Shown: positions 10,871 to 22,586 of the stretch, piece by piece
How the letters are laid out: each line of letters begins with the position of its first letter
Position numbering within the stretch: the first letter of the stretch is position 1
DNA from: Oenanthe sinensis
Taxonomy: Eukaryota > Streptophyta > Magnoliopsida > Apiales > Apiaceae
DNA length: 64,000 bases
Direction of reading: 5' to 3'
NCBI GenBank assembly: GCA_028671895.1
Contig: CM053801.1
Span: 15,971,375 to 16,035,374 of the forward strand
Program-made: the position numbers and the translations under genes
Notes under the pieces: model-generated
Database searches by the model: none
What the model was told of the DNA's origin: nothing
Seen by the model: only the letters and a program-made list of their open reading frames with translations

Positions 10871-13800
10871 CAAACAAAACAAAAGGTAGCTGCTTTGTGA
10901 TTAATAGAATTTCAACTCTTATCTAGTTGGTGAATATTTTGATTTAAAGTTCTTTTTTAGCGAATTTTTGTGAAAGTTTTTGCCGTAATACATCAGATTA
11001 GAACTTGCACTTGAAGAACTTATACGTGAAAGTGGTATCCCAATTCCAGGGCATCTAATCGAGAAATGGGTTCTTAGTTTAAGAGAGTGGTGTCCCATTT
11101 TCATGGTACCTGATGATTAATTTAGGTTATTGGTTTATAGGAGACTCCATTCTTGGGATCTTTTGGTGACCGATTAGCCAGTCACATATAGTCATTTATA
11201 TGGGCCTACATCTTGTGTGGATGGTGAGCATGTCACCTACATAATTACCAAGTTAAATGCTTTTGTTAGTGAAAAACTGATGAATTGGTTACACTTGGAA
11301 GCTTTTTTAACTACATTTTTTTTTTCAAATTTTGCTTTTAAAATCTATTTTTTGTTTTCTTTTTCCTTTTGTCATGCTTGTACAATATATGCGTGTTCTT
11401 AAATTTGAAACGACTACTAACCATGTGTACCTTGCCTCCAAATGCTTTCGCAATTTCTCGATAATGTTGGCATCAGATCTTTGTTAGTATCAAAATAAAT
11501 ATGCTTTTCATGAACGTTAAGGAGATGCTATGCTGATGTTATCTCAAAACTTGAGCGAGTCACTGATTTGGATTTCACTCTCTGAACTTTGGTTGCTAAG
11601 ATCGGAACCCTTATGCCCTATTAAGAAAAAGCCATATACAATTGGTATCGAATACAAAAGGAGGAATAAAAAAGGATGATACGCTGAATTGGTTGTCTCA
11701 GAAGTTTTTTGGGCTGACAATGTGATCATTGGATAACTTATTATATGATGGAAGGTTTTAGAAAGAGTCTATAGGGCTTAATATATTCTCTCTATATACA
11801 GAAAATAATGCACTGGAGAACTATACTTGAAAAGCATAGCATAGGACAATGGGTGTTAATGCACCAGGGACGAGGATTAAAGATAAACGGTGAAGGTTTC
11901 TAGAAGTTTGGCCAACAAGACTATGGCAGAATGAGGGTGGAGAGTGCACTTATTCTAGGATTGGCTTGGTTAGAGAATTACTTATTCTTGCATAGGCTTT
12001 AAGAACTTTCTCTTGCATCTGCAATGTTTAGTTCAAACTTTCTCCTCAATTTGCTTCAAATTCTCTTCTTCAGCTCACAAAGCTTCTACATCAAATGTCA
12101 AGCTTCATCTGCCATATTCACCATGCGGTTGTTATTGACCTCGAGTGGTGGAGGATCAGTCAATAATCTCACCAAGATTGATATTATCATCCACTTCTGT
12201 TAGGTTAGGATCATTGCTATTATCATCGTTCAAATTTTAAGGTTTCCAATATCCTGCCAAATGGAAATTTTACATGCAGCACAATCTTTTGAATCCAACT
12301 CTGTTTTGCCAAGAACGCTGGTGCCTCCTTATTCATTCCTGGTCTTACGCACATGGAGCCTATTACGCCTCCACTTTCTCTTTCTTGTTTATTTGTTCCA
12401 GAACTCTAAATACATTTTTCATCAAATTTGTTTGGGATTAGCAATCGGTCCAACATGCTTATTTGAGACCCATAAAAATTGCAGATTACTCCCTCACTTG
12501 TGGGTAAATGGGGTTTATGTTTAATTGTTAGGAATTTACTAGATCTTTGAGGAACACATCATCCTCCCTTTGCAAAGGGGCATTGTGTGTACACAGGGAA
12601 GAAAGGGAAAAGAAACTACAAAAATAGAGTATAGGATTGAAACTTGGAAGCGCCTTGAGAAAGAGGAAGGCAGGATTGGAGCTTGTGTGCATCACCATGG
12701 GGACTTATTGTATAACCCCAAGAAATAGTAGTGATCCACCTATACCTTGGCATGGCAATAAGTTGCATGCATTATAAGGGGATGCACGGATTGTTGATGA
12801 GAATGAGATCAAGAATATGTTACATGCATGGTAAGGGGATGCACGGATTGTTGATAAGAATGAGATACACGCAAAATGATATGAAATCTCATGGGTATGT
12901 AGAAAATCATTCACCAGGTTTATCGAATAATCATTCACCAAGTTTCAATTCTTCCAAATAAACCCTCTCAACAGATGCGCATAGTAGTTATGTTTTGATT
13001 TCCATTAACTATTACTTGAACATTAAAATAATGTTTCGATTTCCACTAATAGGTTAAAATACCATTATGGCATTAAGCAACCCCAAGACCCTAAGCCTTT
13101 TTTTCCATTACAGAACTTAGCAACTCTTCGAACTACAAGCTTGAGAAGATTTCTACAATCTCCAACAGTTGTATGTTAGAGTGATGAACGACATTTGGAA
13201 GGATTCCCATGGGTTTTTAAACAATTTTTGGATCATGTCTTGAATTGCATACAACCTCCCAACAACATTGGCTCATCATGCTCCCGTAACTAATGGCTAG
13301 AATCTAGATACAATTTTTTTTAAAATTTTTATATAAATTTGATTATATTTAGAAGTTTAAAGCCTGGACCTATCGAAGCACACGAATAACAGAACTTGAA
13401 AAGAAATGAAATTGTATTAGCAAAGAATTTTCTCAAATTATTTTCAGTATTCACCATCTAATGGTAATTAATTACCGATTAGACGGATTTTGAACAAATC
13501 GAAAAACTTTTCATTATAAGAATATTAGATATAGGCAATGTGAACCCAATTTTACATATCAACCAGGTTAAGACAGCTCATTCTAACAACGCAATGGAGT
13601 GTGCAGACGCTTCAAAATCTTTATAGCCCGAGTGTGCAGACCAGCTCTCTTCACTCTTCAGTGTCATCTCCCTCTCGGTTCTAAATAAAGAAAAAACTTT
13701 ACAGGCTCAATTTCAGAATTCTCTTTCTTCAAGGCCAATGTAGGCTGTAGTACTCTTCTACAGGATACAACAATATTTAATTTTTCCAGGGCTACGTTTT

Positions 13801-14163
13801 TATTGCTAAAAGGCGTGCTTATTTTATTTACCTGCAAACTAGTATTCAGAACAAATAAGAATCACTACTTTTTAAGTCTGCAATTTTGGCATTCGCCATC
13901 TTAATAACTACACTGTAGAATTGTAAGCTAGACACTAGACAAATTTATTTTAATCTCAAGATTCAGCAGTTGATAAGAGCAAAAGCCTCCTGACCACGAC
14001 AGCCAGCAAGTTCCACAAAATTTAATCTGTTCCAAATATAAAAACTCAATAAAACAAACATTGAATCCTAATGTAGTCTCAAAACTTGCAACACTCAAAT
14101 TACTTTGAAAAACATTGACCAATAACTAAAGAGTCTGAAAGCAGAGGGCAATTATATGAGCTA
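10871..14163. other. Intergenic region between the RraA-like gene and RPL3
   Basis: No gene supported. Short ORFs here show no recognisable motif. A 57-base tandem repeat is listed separately. The 3' UTR of RPL3 begins at 14163 and extends leftwards, probably to about 13,920; its end was not determined. Confidence 0.5.
12763..12876. repeat. 57-base tandem repeat, two units
   Basis: Both units carry AAGGGGATGCACGGATTGTT followed by GAT(G/A)AGAATGAGAT. The period is 57 bases with a few differences. No coding meaning seen. Confidence 0.8.
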
Positions 14164-16621
14164 TTAAGCCTTGAGTCGCCCATAGAACTTCTGCTTCTCC
14201 TCACTAGTCTGGAAGCGACCATGTCCGAACTTTGAGGATGTGTCGATGAACTTGAGCTTGATCTCCTCACATGCCAATCGGGAGGTCTGAGTCAGCAGAG
14301 ACTGACGAAGAGTAACGACCCTCTTCTTTGGTCCAACACAGCATCCCTTGATCAGCAAGTAGTCATCCTTCACCTCTCCATAATGAGGGAAGCCACCCAT
14401 AGGAGTAATATCCTTTTCGGTCCTGTTAGGAGAATAATATACAAATATTACATACATGCACTCGTTGCAACAGTATTTTAGAAATTGTCGGATAAATATC
14501 AACTAAAATTTAGTTATAAACCTCTACTATACACATATCTTATCCAAGCACAACATAAACTCTTAAATTATAATGCAACCATTATCCAGGGAATGACATT
14601 TCTGTACTACACTTAACAGTTAATGCTTAAATGCATACTATGACTCTAATTCCAGAGAGTAGAAAAATAGCATTGATATGAACATGCAAATAATCTACAA
14701 ACATTAATTGTTCACACAGGATTCTAGAGATTAAACAAGTGACTAACCTGTCAAACTCAGTAATTGCAGTGTGGGTCTCCTGCCCTGTCTTTCCAAGCTT
14801 GTAAATCTTTTTGTTCATTTCTGTTCTGTGGTGATATCCATTCTGACCAGCCCTAGCAACAGTGTATGAAACACGGGCTGGATGCCAGGCACCAATACAA
14901 GCAACCTTTCTCAGACCCCTATGAGTTTTGCGGGGAAGACGAGTGACACCCCAACGAGTGACAACACCTTCGTAACCTTTACCCTTTGTCACACCAATGA
15001 TGTCAATCATTTCATCCTTCTGGAAAACAGAATCAATAGGAACCTGCTTCTCAAAAAAGCCATAAGCAAAATCCACTTTCTGAGCAATAGACCCACCATT
15101 AACTTGGACCTCCATCAAGTGTGCTTTCTTCTGTTTCAAGCCCTTCATTTTCCTAATCTGAAAGATTTGACAAGATATATAAATGAAAAATAGACGAAGG
15201 CATAAACTGTGGAATATAGTACCAGAGGTTAAACGATACTGTAAAGCACTTGATCTAATTGTGCAAACATCATTTGGAAAATTAGCATTAGACAGATTAT
15301 ATCTGTCTATGCAAGTAGTTGTTTGCTAACTTGTAGGGGACTGAAAACACATATTCTAAGGAAAATATTTAAAAATTTGCATTTTTAGTAACCATTCTTG
15401 ATAAATATTACATTACATAAATAGAGTATTGAGTTCACAGAACACCTTTGTAATGCCAAGAGCAGACAACTAGAAATGAATCAATTACCTGGGTGTGAGC
15501 GAGAACCCTGATAACTGTTGCATACTTCTTCATCTTCTCCAGCTGAGATTGGATATCTTTCTTTCCTTCATCACTCTCATACTTCCGTGAGTACTTGGTA
15601 AAAGCCTTCTTCTTTGATTTGCACCAGTTCTTGTAGAACCTCCTCTTGATGTCCTCGCTCAGATGCTGAGCCCAGACAGTGTTCAAGGAACGGAGGCCGC
15701 GAGGAGTCTTGACATATGCCACCACACCAACAATCACCATTGGAGGAGTCTCAATGATGGTAACAGCCTCGCAGGTTTCCTTCTTATGAAGCTCTACATT
15801 CAGAAATATTAATTAAGCATATATAAGAATCTTGAATATATATTCATGCATCCAATGAACAATAAACTTTAATTACACTGTTCTGAGCTGTGCAAACAAA
15901 ATAACCAATAAAGGAGGATATGACACATGAGGTAGTGGCCATCTAAATCAAATTTCAGAATTTCATGTACTCCCCAGCAAACTCGATGAATTTATGAATG
16001 AAGTATGAACGAGCATCAAATCCAACAGAGAATACAAAATTTAAGCCTCAAAAGGTCGTGTGTTTAATCATAGAACAGATGCTATCATTGTACCAAATTT
16101 TACCAACATCTCTAAGACACAAACATATAATAACATGATACCACCGTGTGACAAATAGATATATAATCTCTGGGGACAATTTCAAATTGACAACCAAAAT
16201 TAATCATCAAACATTGTTGTTTGTAACTTGGTGCACTACAATCCATTAAAAACAGCTTATTTAATCAAGACGCTATAAATTACAAGCAAGCATCGATCAA
16301 GTAGGCTACTTACTTGATCCAGGTTTCTCGACCTCTCTGACAATATGAGTCATCCCAGCCTTATAACCCAAAAATGCAGTAAGCTTGCATGGCTTGTTTG
16401 GGTCATCCTTGGGGAATGCCTTTACTGCAACATTTATAAATAGTTTCATTAGTATATAGAACAGAACACCATTAATTACCCACACACAGACACACATATA
16501 GTCCAATATCATCATATCATTCGACGTAAGATGTACCTTTTCCTCTGTGACGAGCAGCCCTCTTCCTTGGGAGAAACCCAAGGGAACCGTGCCTCGGATG
16601 CTCAAACTTCCTGTGCGACAT
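14164..16621 (-). CDS. RPL3: 60S ribosomal protein L3 (uL3)
   Basis: Structural protein of the cytosolic large ribosomal subunit that reaches towards the peptidyl transferase centre. Five minus-strand coding exons: 16621-16537, 16424-16314, 15793-15489, 15157-14748 and 14422-14164. GT-AG borders and compatible phases give 389 residues, the normal plant length. The start MSHRKFEHPRHGSLGF and the end EKQKFYGRLKA match the family. The stretch WHPARVSYTVARAGQNGYHH (about residues 258-277) contains the histidine that is methylated in yeast L3. The last stop is TAA at 14166-14164. A further non-coding leader exon probably lies near 17030-17070 (CTACACAG|GTTCTC donor on the minus strand). No lesions were seen, so the gene looks functional. 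Confidence 0.97.
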
Positions 16622-17040
16622 TCTTCTTCACCTTCACCATTTACATAACCCAAATCAAAAACACACACGCACACACAAACAATATCTACACAATCGTCAC
16701 CGTAAATATTTTCATAATCTCAATAACTCAGTACACACACGCAAAATAGCTTAAAAACACACACACGTAAACTATCTTAAAAACAAATCAAAATTAACAC
16801 ATCTATCTATCCTGTATAAATTTAAAATGCGAATCAAAGAGTAAAAAAAACAGAAATCAATACTTGTACATTCAAACTCATATGCTTGTGAAATACACAA
16901 TTTGTTAGTGATTAACAGAGATGATACCATAAAATGTTAACAATCATTGCAATTATGAATTGTATTATACATACAGACATTAGAAATGCGAATGTGTGTA
17001 TAGAAATATAGATAGGGTGAGTGAGAGAGAACCTGTGTAG

Positions 17041-17180
17041 TGGAGGCTGTGCGGCGACGGTGAGATTAGAAAGTGTAAAACCCTAGCTAACTCGCATATG
17101 TAGTGACAGATCGTGTGCATCCGCAAGGGCAGATGGGCTTTAACGATGGACTTGTTTAGTATATGATACTTGGGCCAAAT
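17041..17180 (-). promoter_or_regulatory. RPL3 promoter with telo-box and site II motifs
   Basis: AAACCCTAG (telo-box) at 17078-17086, TGGGCT at 17134-17139 and TGGGCC (site II) at 17171-17176. This pairing is the known signature of plant ribosomal-protein and snoRNA promoters, where it links expression to cell proliferation. The motifs are seen directly; their function here is inferred. Confidence 0.7.
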
Positions 17181-17249
17181 AAGAGTAATTTACCCATTCT
17201 GGACTGGGGTATACCTGTCTCTCGTTTTTTATTTTATGATAGATAAGGT

Positions 17250-18660
17250 TACCGCCGTAAATTAATTCGGACTATCCGGTATCTCGATTTATATGCAGCT
17301 CGAAAATATGATACATGTTTCATATCTGTTTCATAAATGATCCGATTCTGGCGGAAAAATTAAACTCGGATAAAATATGATCCAGAATATGAGTGCTCAT
17401 ATTAGGTATCATATTATTTTTTATAAAATGATCATACACGAATATCTGAATATGATCCATGGTTCATATTCGATTCGAACCGATATATAAATTATATTTT
17501 TAGTCCATTACATTTGTAAATAAATAGTGATTTTACAATTTCTTAATATCTTATATAAGTTTAAATTTTCACAAAATACGATATATTCGCCAGGATAAAT
17601 TATATATACATAATTTTTAATTCAAGATTATTATGTTTATATAGTATTATATTTATTTGACTAAATGATAATCATTTGAATAGGTGAAATAAAAACGATA
17701 TTTAATATTAGTTGATCATATTTGACTCATATTCGATAAATCATAAACTACCCGGTTATAAAATAAAAAATATGGTACTGACTTGTATTTGACTTGGATC
17801 CGGACCTCATATACTCGGGATCGGTTTGGATCCGGACCTCATATACACATAATCGATTTGTATTTGAATAAAATGATTCTGGACTCAAATCTGGACACAC
17901 TAAAAGTAAAATAATCCGATAGATATCCGATTTTATCCGGATCATTTTACATCCTTAGATAGGGTCTGTTTGTCAAATAAATCGTCTATAAACCTTTTAT
18001 AAATTGTCTATAAACCTTTTATAACTGTTCCTCAAAATTGAGAGAAAAAATATTGGTTGAAAAAATGTTATTTAGAAAATTAAATAATTATTTAATAATA
18101 TTTTTAAATTTATATATATTTGAAAATATAATATATTAAAAAGTAATGTTTTTGAAGAAGTCTGATAGTAAAATATATAACTACTTTATGTAAGAGTTGA
18201 AAAATATTTTTCTTCAAAGGGGGAGACTTGTTTTCTCTAAAACCATTTTTATATTAAAATACTATTTTAGAAGCTGTTTTTAAATTTTATCAAATAAAAT
18301 TTTATCTATCTTTTAATAAAAAAAACTATTATTGATATTGTACGAGAGTATTAAGAAGAAATAAAAACTCTTCTAAAAGAAAAAAGAGAAATAAAAATGT
18401 ACCATGTAGCAGTTTGTTTGATAGATGTGAACCGAAAAATAAATAAATAAAATTCTACCTATTTTAAAAATAAAAATTCAGTCTAATTTAAAATATTATA
18501 AAATCCAATTTCAATTTAACATTAATTTTAAAATTTAAAATTATATAAATCATATTAATATGTTATTTGGTTCAGTGTTATTAGAAATGAGATATGTGTT
18601 TAAAATAAATGAAATTCATACATAATATTAATTAATTTTGTTTTAAATCTCAATTATATT
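17250..18660. repeat. Intergenic, repeat-derived sequence between RPL3 and the next promoter
   Basis: No gene. TTGGATCCGGACCTCATATA occurs twice about 32 bases apart (17794 and 17826), within a stretch rich in ATCCGGA-type words from 17260 to 17955. A 22-base unit (GTCTATAAACCTTTTAT core) is tandemly doubled at 17979-18022. The remainder is AT-rich. Confidence 0.55.
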
Positions 18661-18661
18661 A

Positions 18662-18722
18662 GGCCCAAGCCCATCGTCCAACAATATTGTTCGCAAGTAT
18701 ACGCTCCTCCTCAAAACCCTAG
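18662..18722 (+). promoter_or_regulatory. Second telo-box/site II promoter
   Basis: GGCCCA at 18662-18667 and AGCCCA at 18668-18673 (site II on the reverse strand), then AAACCCTAG at 18714-18722. No protein-coding exon follows, but a candidate C/D snoRNA lies about 270 bases downstream. Plant snoRNA genes use this promoter type. Confidence 0.6.
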
Positions 18723-18992
18723 ACATCCTCCTCTATACCATTCACCTCTATTTCAAACTCTTTCTGCACCGCTTTCCCCTTCCACATATTATTCTGTAAA
18801 TCACACACACACACACACGTATATCCTAAGTTTATTATTAATATTTCGATTCTGTGAATTGTGAAAGTGCCCAATGATGGAAAATCATGTTATATTGAGC
18901 AGTGATATCTTATGGTTGATAATCATCTGCTTTTACTCTTTGCCACAAAAAAATAATACAAAAAGAGTTTTAACTCTGGGTGAAGAGTAAAC

Positions 18993-19059
18993 GCTTGTGA
19001 TGAATCCTATTTGATTAGTACACTGTTGATGATTAATCAATGCTATGAGATCTGAGGGC
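18993..19059 (+). ncRNA. Candidate C/D box snoRNA
   Basis: C box GTGATGA at 18997-19003, C'-like TGATGA at 19027-19032 and D box CTGA at 19052-19055. The flanks GCTT and GGGC can pair, and AAA/TTT can extend the stem after one mismatch. The segment before the D box (CAATGCTATGAGAT) would be the guide. The D' box is weak. The rRNA target was not identified, so this is a motif-based call only. Confidence 0.42.
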
Positions 19060-19228
19060 TTTTCACTTTTCTCAATAATTTCCCTTCTCTCTTTGTTTGT
19101 TAATTCGATTTGCGCAATTTATTTTGGGTTTATTAGATTAATATATATTTTAATATGCGATGTTCGTTTTTTGCTGTAATTTATACTCTATGATGAAAAA
19201 AAAATTAAAGAAATTTTCTCTTGCATAC

Positions 19229-19601
19229 TGTAACGAACACATGAGAATTGACTTGGATTGGGCTGGCCCTATTATCACAACTTGGTCCATTAACCAGTTC
19301 AGAATTTTAAGCCCAAGCAGAGCCCATTAAGCTTGCCTATATCCTGCTTACCTTGTGTTCAATGCGGGTTATCGAAGAAGAACGACTGTCTTTCATTTTG
19401 GCTTTACATTTCAGTACTCTTAATTTCAGTCATTTCAATTCCTGTAATTTCCATTCAGTACTTGTATTTCAATTCCGGTTTATCAATTCTAGTTCTTCTC
19501 AAACATGTTTTCCCCAAGTTATGTTTCGATCGATTATTCTCCTTGTGTTGATAGTCCATTATATGGTTATAATTCGGGTGTTAACCAAGAGGTTGGTTAC
19601 A
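19229..19601 (+). repeat. 5' LTR of the gene-capturing element
   Basis: Begins TGTAACGAACACATGAG and ends GGTTGGTTACA. It is identical to the LTR at 22214-22586 except for one C/T difference (GAACGACTG here, GAACGATTG there). Confidence 0.93.
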
Positions 19602-22315
19602 AGTGGTATCAGAGCTTGCCTTCCTCAGACATACCAAATATGGATATGGTAACCGGTAAGCCATGGAATTACACATATCAGGTTAGCAACCCTAGTTTTT
19701 ATCAATTGGTTGAGTATACACCACCCCCAACACCACCACATCTACTTCACTCTGCTGAGCCGCCACCATCACCTCATTTATACAGTCTACCATTCACTCT
19801 AACTTGTCACACCACTCTTTCAACTGGACAACCTTATTTCGCCCTTGAATCAACTGCTTCCGTAACATCTGCTAATGCAATTACTGATTCTCCCAAACTT
19901 ATGGATAACTCATCTGCAAATAACACAGTGATGGTTGTTGGCGCTACGAATGATAAGGGTAACCAGTGGAAAGACAATCTTAATCAGATGATTGCGATAA
20001 TTGAGAAGATGCAAAACGATTTGGCAAATTGGTCGAATGTAGGTGGCAAGCAAGTACCAGAGAAGTCAATAGAAGTTGATCAAGGCACTTTACCACTTCA
20101 ATCAAAAGAAATATTTACGAAATTAGTAAGTCCATTTCCTCCAACCGAGTCTGTTGTTATTATTGAACCTGTTGATTTGAGTAGAGTTGGAACTAAAATT
20201 TTGAACAGTGCAAAACAATTAAAATTGTCAATTTCAATATCTGCCCGCCAAGAGTTTGATAAAAGTTTAAAGAGAGCTTTGAAACCAAATTTTGAATATG
20301 AACTTGCTGAGAATGTTATGATTGTTTTTAAACTACATGAAAATGAGTACGGTAAAGTTCAAGGGATACCAAATTTAATGTCAGGAGCAGAATCAGAAGT
20401 ATTCCATCACCGTGTTTCTACATTCTTGTCTACACACACAGCTTATAAGTTTTCTCCAGATTCTACGAATGTCATTGCTTTAGATGCTGATGTTACATCC
20501 TCTATTGCAAATGTGTTGATTCAGCTGTTAAAACTAGAGAATGTTAATTATGTTTTGGCTTCTTATGAGGCAGATGCTCGCATGACCATTTTGGTTGTTA
20601 ATAAATTGATTGGAGCAATCATAGTTGAGAATTTGAACTTGATGCCATTTTGTTGTCTAGAAATTATTTTTAAGATGGACAAGTTTGAACAAGGTATTGA
20701 GCTCCTTTCTTCCCTCCTAGAACAAAACAGGGATCTAAATTTTAAAGGTTTTACTATACCAATGTTTCTAGTGTGGTGCATTCTGAATGATTACAATACA
20801 GCTGTCTCAATGGCGTTGCCATATGGAGAGACCCATCTTGTCACTATTGGCTTGACAATTTTAGTAATGCATAGTTCGTCAGCAGAAACTTGGGATGAAG
20901 TTGTAAAGAATAAATCTGGTGAGGGACTAAATGGGTTAAAATTACAAGTAGAAACAAGAAGTGATACAAGTCATCGGGTTTACGAATTGTCTGGTGAAAT
21001 TTTCGGAGATAAAAATTGCATCACACCTGCTGGTATTAAAAATTCACAGAAGGGAACAACGAAGCATGATGCTGTTATTTCTAGTCTTGATGTGACGCAA
21101 ACAGTTATAATTTCGAATGAGTTGGATAAGATGACATGCAATATTGCTAGTGAGGAAATTATGCTAATTTTTAACCCTGGTGGTGATGCGCGAAATGGAC
21201 TACGTATATATATGATTAATTTATTCAAAGAAATGATCAAGAACAAGGAAGTGAAACACGATGAAGTTGCTCTGTTGAGACTAATTCCAGCTTATGGTCA
21301 CCCTGGAGAATTGAAGGTCCTAATCAAGTCTTATCCTGCTTTCATAAAATTAATGGGTAGCAGATTGCTTGTTTTAAATTATCAATTGAAAATTGATTAT
21401 GTTAGACTTGGGTACTATGGTAGGATTGTGAGCATCAAAATTCTTTCAGATGGGATTATGCTTGTTGGAGGTTTTAACAATGCAGAGGCACTTGATTATG
21501 CGAAAAAATGTTCAACTATTATACTCTTTACTCGACCACTTTTAGATCATTATCAATCTTTTAACAACGGCTCAAAAGGGAACATTTCTGGAGTATGTAT
21601 AGTGAGCCAGCTGATGGGGTTGTTAAGGTGGGTACCTGGACACCAAAGTGGAGGCACTGTGATGTTATCATCAAATGATGAAAACGATGGTTGCCAGGAG
21701 TTTTGTTATTGCCGGTGCTACCTACATGATTATCAAATGATATATATGTGGAAATTTAAGGTACCAATTGTTAAAAGAATGGCTAGTGCTTGGTGTTGGA
21801 GTGTGATAACACTAGTAATTGATCCAGAAAATTCATTTGTCTGTGAGGCGAAACTTGTTACAATGGAGCAGGGTAATATAACGTTTGGTATCACTAGTGC
21901 TCCATGTAAATCACAACGGTTTGTGCAACTTGACAAGATTGTCATGCATCATGATTTCAAATACCTTAATGGGAGCTTGGAGAAGAATTGGGAAGATCAT
22001 ACTCCTAAGTCATGGAGTGCAATTTTTGATAATGGTATTAGTGAATCTGACAAATATGGGAAAATATTATCTAACTTGGCTACTGTTAAGAGAATTGCAC
22101 TTGCTTGGTATTGGTCTGTCATTGTTTTAGTATTTGATCCTGGAGATATTAGTTGCCACTTCTTAGAAGTTAAATTATCCTTGAGGACAAGGATTATTTT
22201 AAGGGGAATGGAATGTAACGAACACATGAGAATTGACTTGGATTGGGCTGGCCCTATTATCACAACTTGGTCCATTAACCAGTTCAGAATTTTAAGCCCA
22301 AGCAGAGCCCATTAA
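19505..22315 (+). CDS. Chimeric 936-codon ORF with EXO1-like and SNF4-like segments
   Basis: Open from an ATG inside the 5' LTR (19505) through the interior and into the 3' LTR; a later ATG at about 19640 is an alternative start. Residues of about 20380-20490 (HRVSTFLSTHTAY, then VIALDAD) resemble the N-terminal part of plant SNF4/KIN-beta-gamma. Residues of about 20490-20790 (VLIQLLKLENVNYV, SYEADARMT, EIIFKMDKFEQG) match the XPG-I region of exonuclease 1. The acidic metal-binding pair in the EXO1 TEDSDL motif is lost (VENLNL), so no nuclease activity is expected from this part. Other parts are unassigned; two in-frame repeats contain AWCWSVITLV and AWYWSVIVLV. Whether the protein is made is unknown. 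Confidence 0.7.
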   Translation: MFSPSYVSIDYSPCVDSPLYGYNSGVNQEVGYKWYQSLPSSDIPNMDMVTGKPWNYTYQVSNPSFYQLVEYTPPPTPPHLLHSAEPPPSPHLYSLPFTLTCHTTLSTGQPYFALESTASVTSANAITDSPKLMDNSSANNTVMVVGATNDKGNQWKDNLNQMIAIIEKMQNDLANWSNVGGKQVPEKSIEVDQGTLPLQSKEIFTKLVSPFPPTESVVIIEPVDLSRVGTKILNSAKQLKLSISISARQEFDKSLKRALKPNFEYELAENVMIVFKLHENEYGKVQGIPNLMSGAESEVFHHRVSTFLSTHTAYKFSPDSTNVIALDADVTSSIANVLIQLLKLENVNYVLASYEADARMTILVVNKLIGAIIVENLNLMPFCCLEIIFKMDKFEQGIELLSSLLEQNRDLNFKGFTIPMFLVWCILNDYNTAVSMALPYGETHLVTIGLTILVMHSSSAETWDEVVKNKSGEGLNGLKLQVETRSDTSHRVYELSGEIFGDKNCITPAGIKNSQKGTTKHDAVISSLDVTQTVIISNELDKMTCNIASEEIMLIFNPGGDARNGLRIYMINLFKEMIKNKEVKHDEVALLRLIPAYGHPGELKVLIKSYPAFIKLMGSRLLVLNYQLKIDYVRLGYYGRIVSIKILSDGIMLVGGFNNAEALDYAKKCSTIILFTRPLLDHYQSFNNGSKGNISGVCIVSQLMGLLRWVPGHQSGGTVMLSSNDENDGCQEFCYCRCYLHDYQMIYMWKFKVPIVKRMASAWCWSVITLVIDPENSFVCEAKLVTMEQGNITFGITSAPCKSQRFVQLDKIVMHHDFKYLNGSLEKNWEDHTPKSWSAIFDNGISESDKYGKILSNLATVKRIALAWYWSVIVLVFDPGDISCHFLEVKLSLRTRIILRGMECNEHMRIDLDWAGPIITTWSINQFRILSPSRAH
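22201..22213 (+). other. Polypurine tract of the gene-capturing element
   Basis: AAGGGGAATGGAA immediately before the 3' LTR, the expected site of plus-strand priming. Confidence 0.8.
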
Positions 22316-22586
22316 GCTTGCCTATATCCTGCTTACCTTGTGTTCAATGCGGGTTATCGAAGAAGAACGATTGTCTTTCATTTTGGCTTTACATTTCAGT
22401 ACTCTTAATTTCAGTCATTTCAATTCCTGTAATTTCCATTCAGTACTTGTATTTCAATTCCGGTTTATCAATTCTAGTTCTTCTCAAACATGTTTTCCCC
22501 AAGTTATGTTTCGATCGATTATTCTCCTTGTGTTGATAGTCCATTATATGGTTATAATTCGGGTGTTAACCAAGAGGTTGGTTACA
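22214..22586 (+). repeat. 3' LTR of the gene-capturing element
   Basis: 373 bases, one mismatch to the 5' LTR, followed by the target duplication CATAC at 22587-22591. The long ORF ends inside it. Confidence 0.93.

Larger units (their letters stand above)
19229..22586 (+). mobile_element. Young non-autonomous LTR retrotransposon carrying captured host gene pieces
   Basis: The element has 373-base LTRs at both ends, starts TGTAAC and ends TTACA, and is flanked by a perfect 5-bp target duplication CATAC (19224-19228 and 22587-22591). A primer-binding site TGGTATCAGAGC (initiator Met tRNA type) starts at 19604, three bases after the 5' LTR. A purine tract (AAGGGGAATGGAA) ends at 22213, just before the 3' LTR. 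The LTRs differ at one base by eye. The 2.6-kb interior shows no reverse transcriptase, integrase or recognisable gag, only one long ORF. It therefore depends on other elements for its movement. It sits about 170 bases downstream of the candidate snoRNA. Confidence 0.93.

Noticed and set aside
11217..12524. Small ORFs at 11217, 11544 and 12261
   Set aside because: Short, no motif, and composition like the surrounding intergenic DNA; a decayed retroelement is possible but could not be supported.
17078..17086. AAACCCTAG as interstitial telomere repeat
   Set aside because: A single unit with site II words next to a ribosomal-protein gene is a telo-box, not telomeric DNA.
18870..18940. A second C/D snoRNA around AATGATGG and CATCTGC
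   Set aside because: No proper CUGA D box and no closing stem.
19333..19652. Short ORFs in the LTR of the gene-capturing element, repeated at 22318-22631
   Set aside because: They are other frames of the two LTR copies, not genes.
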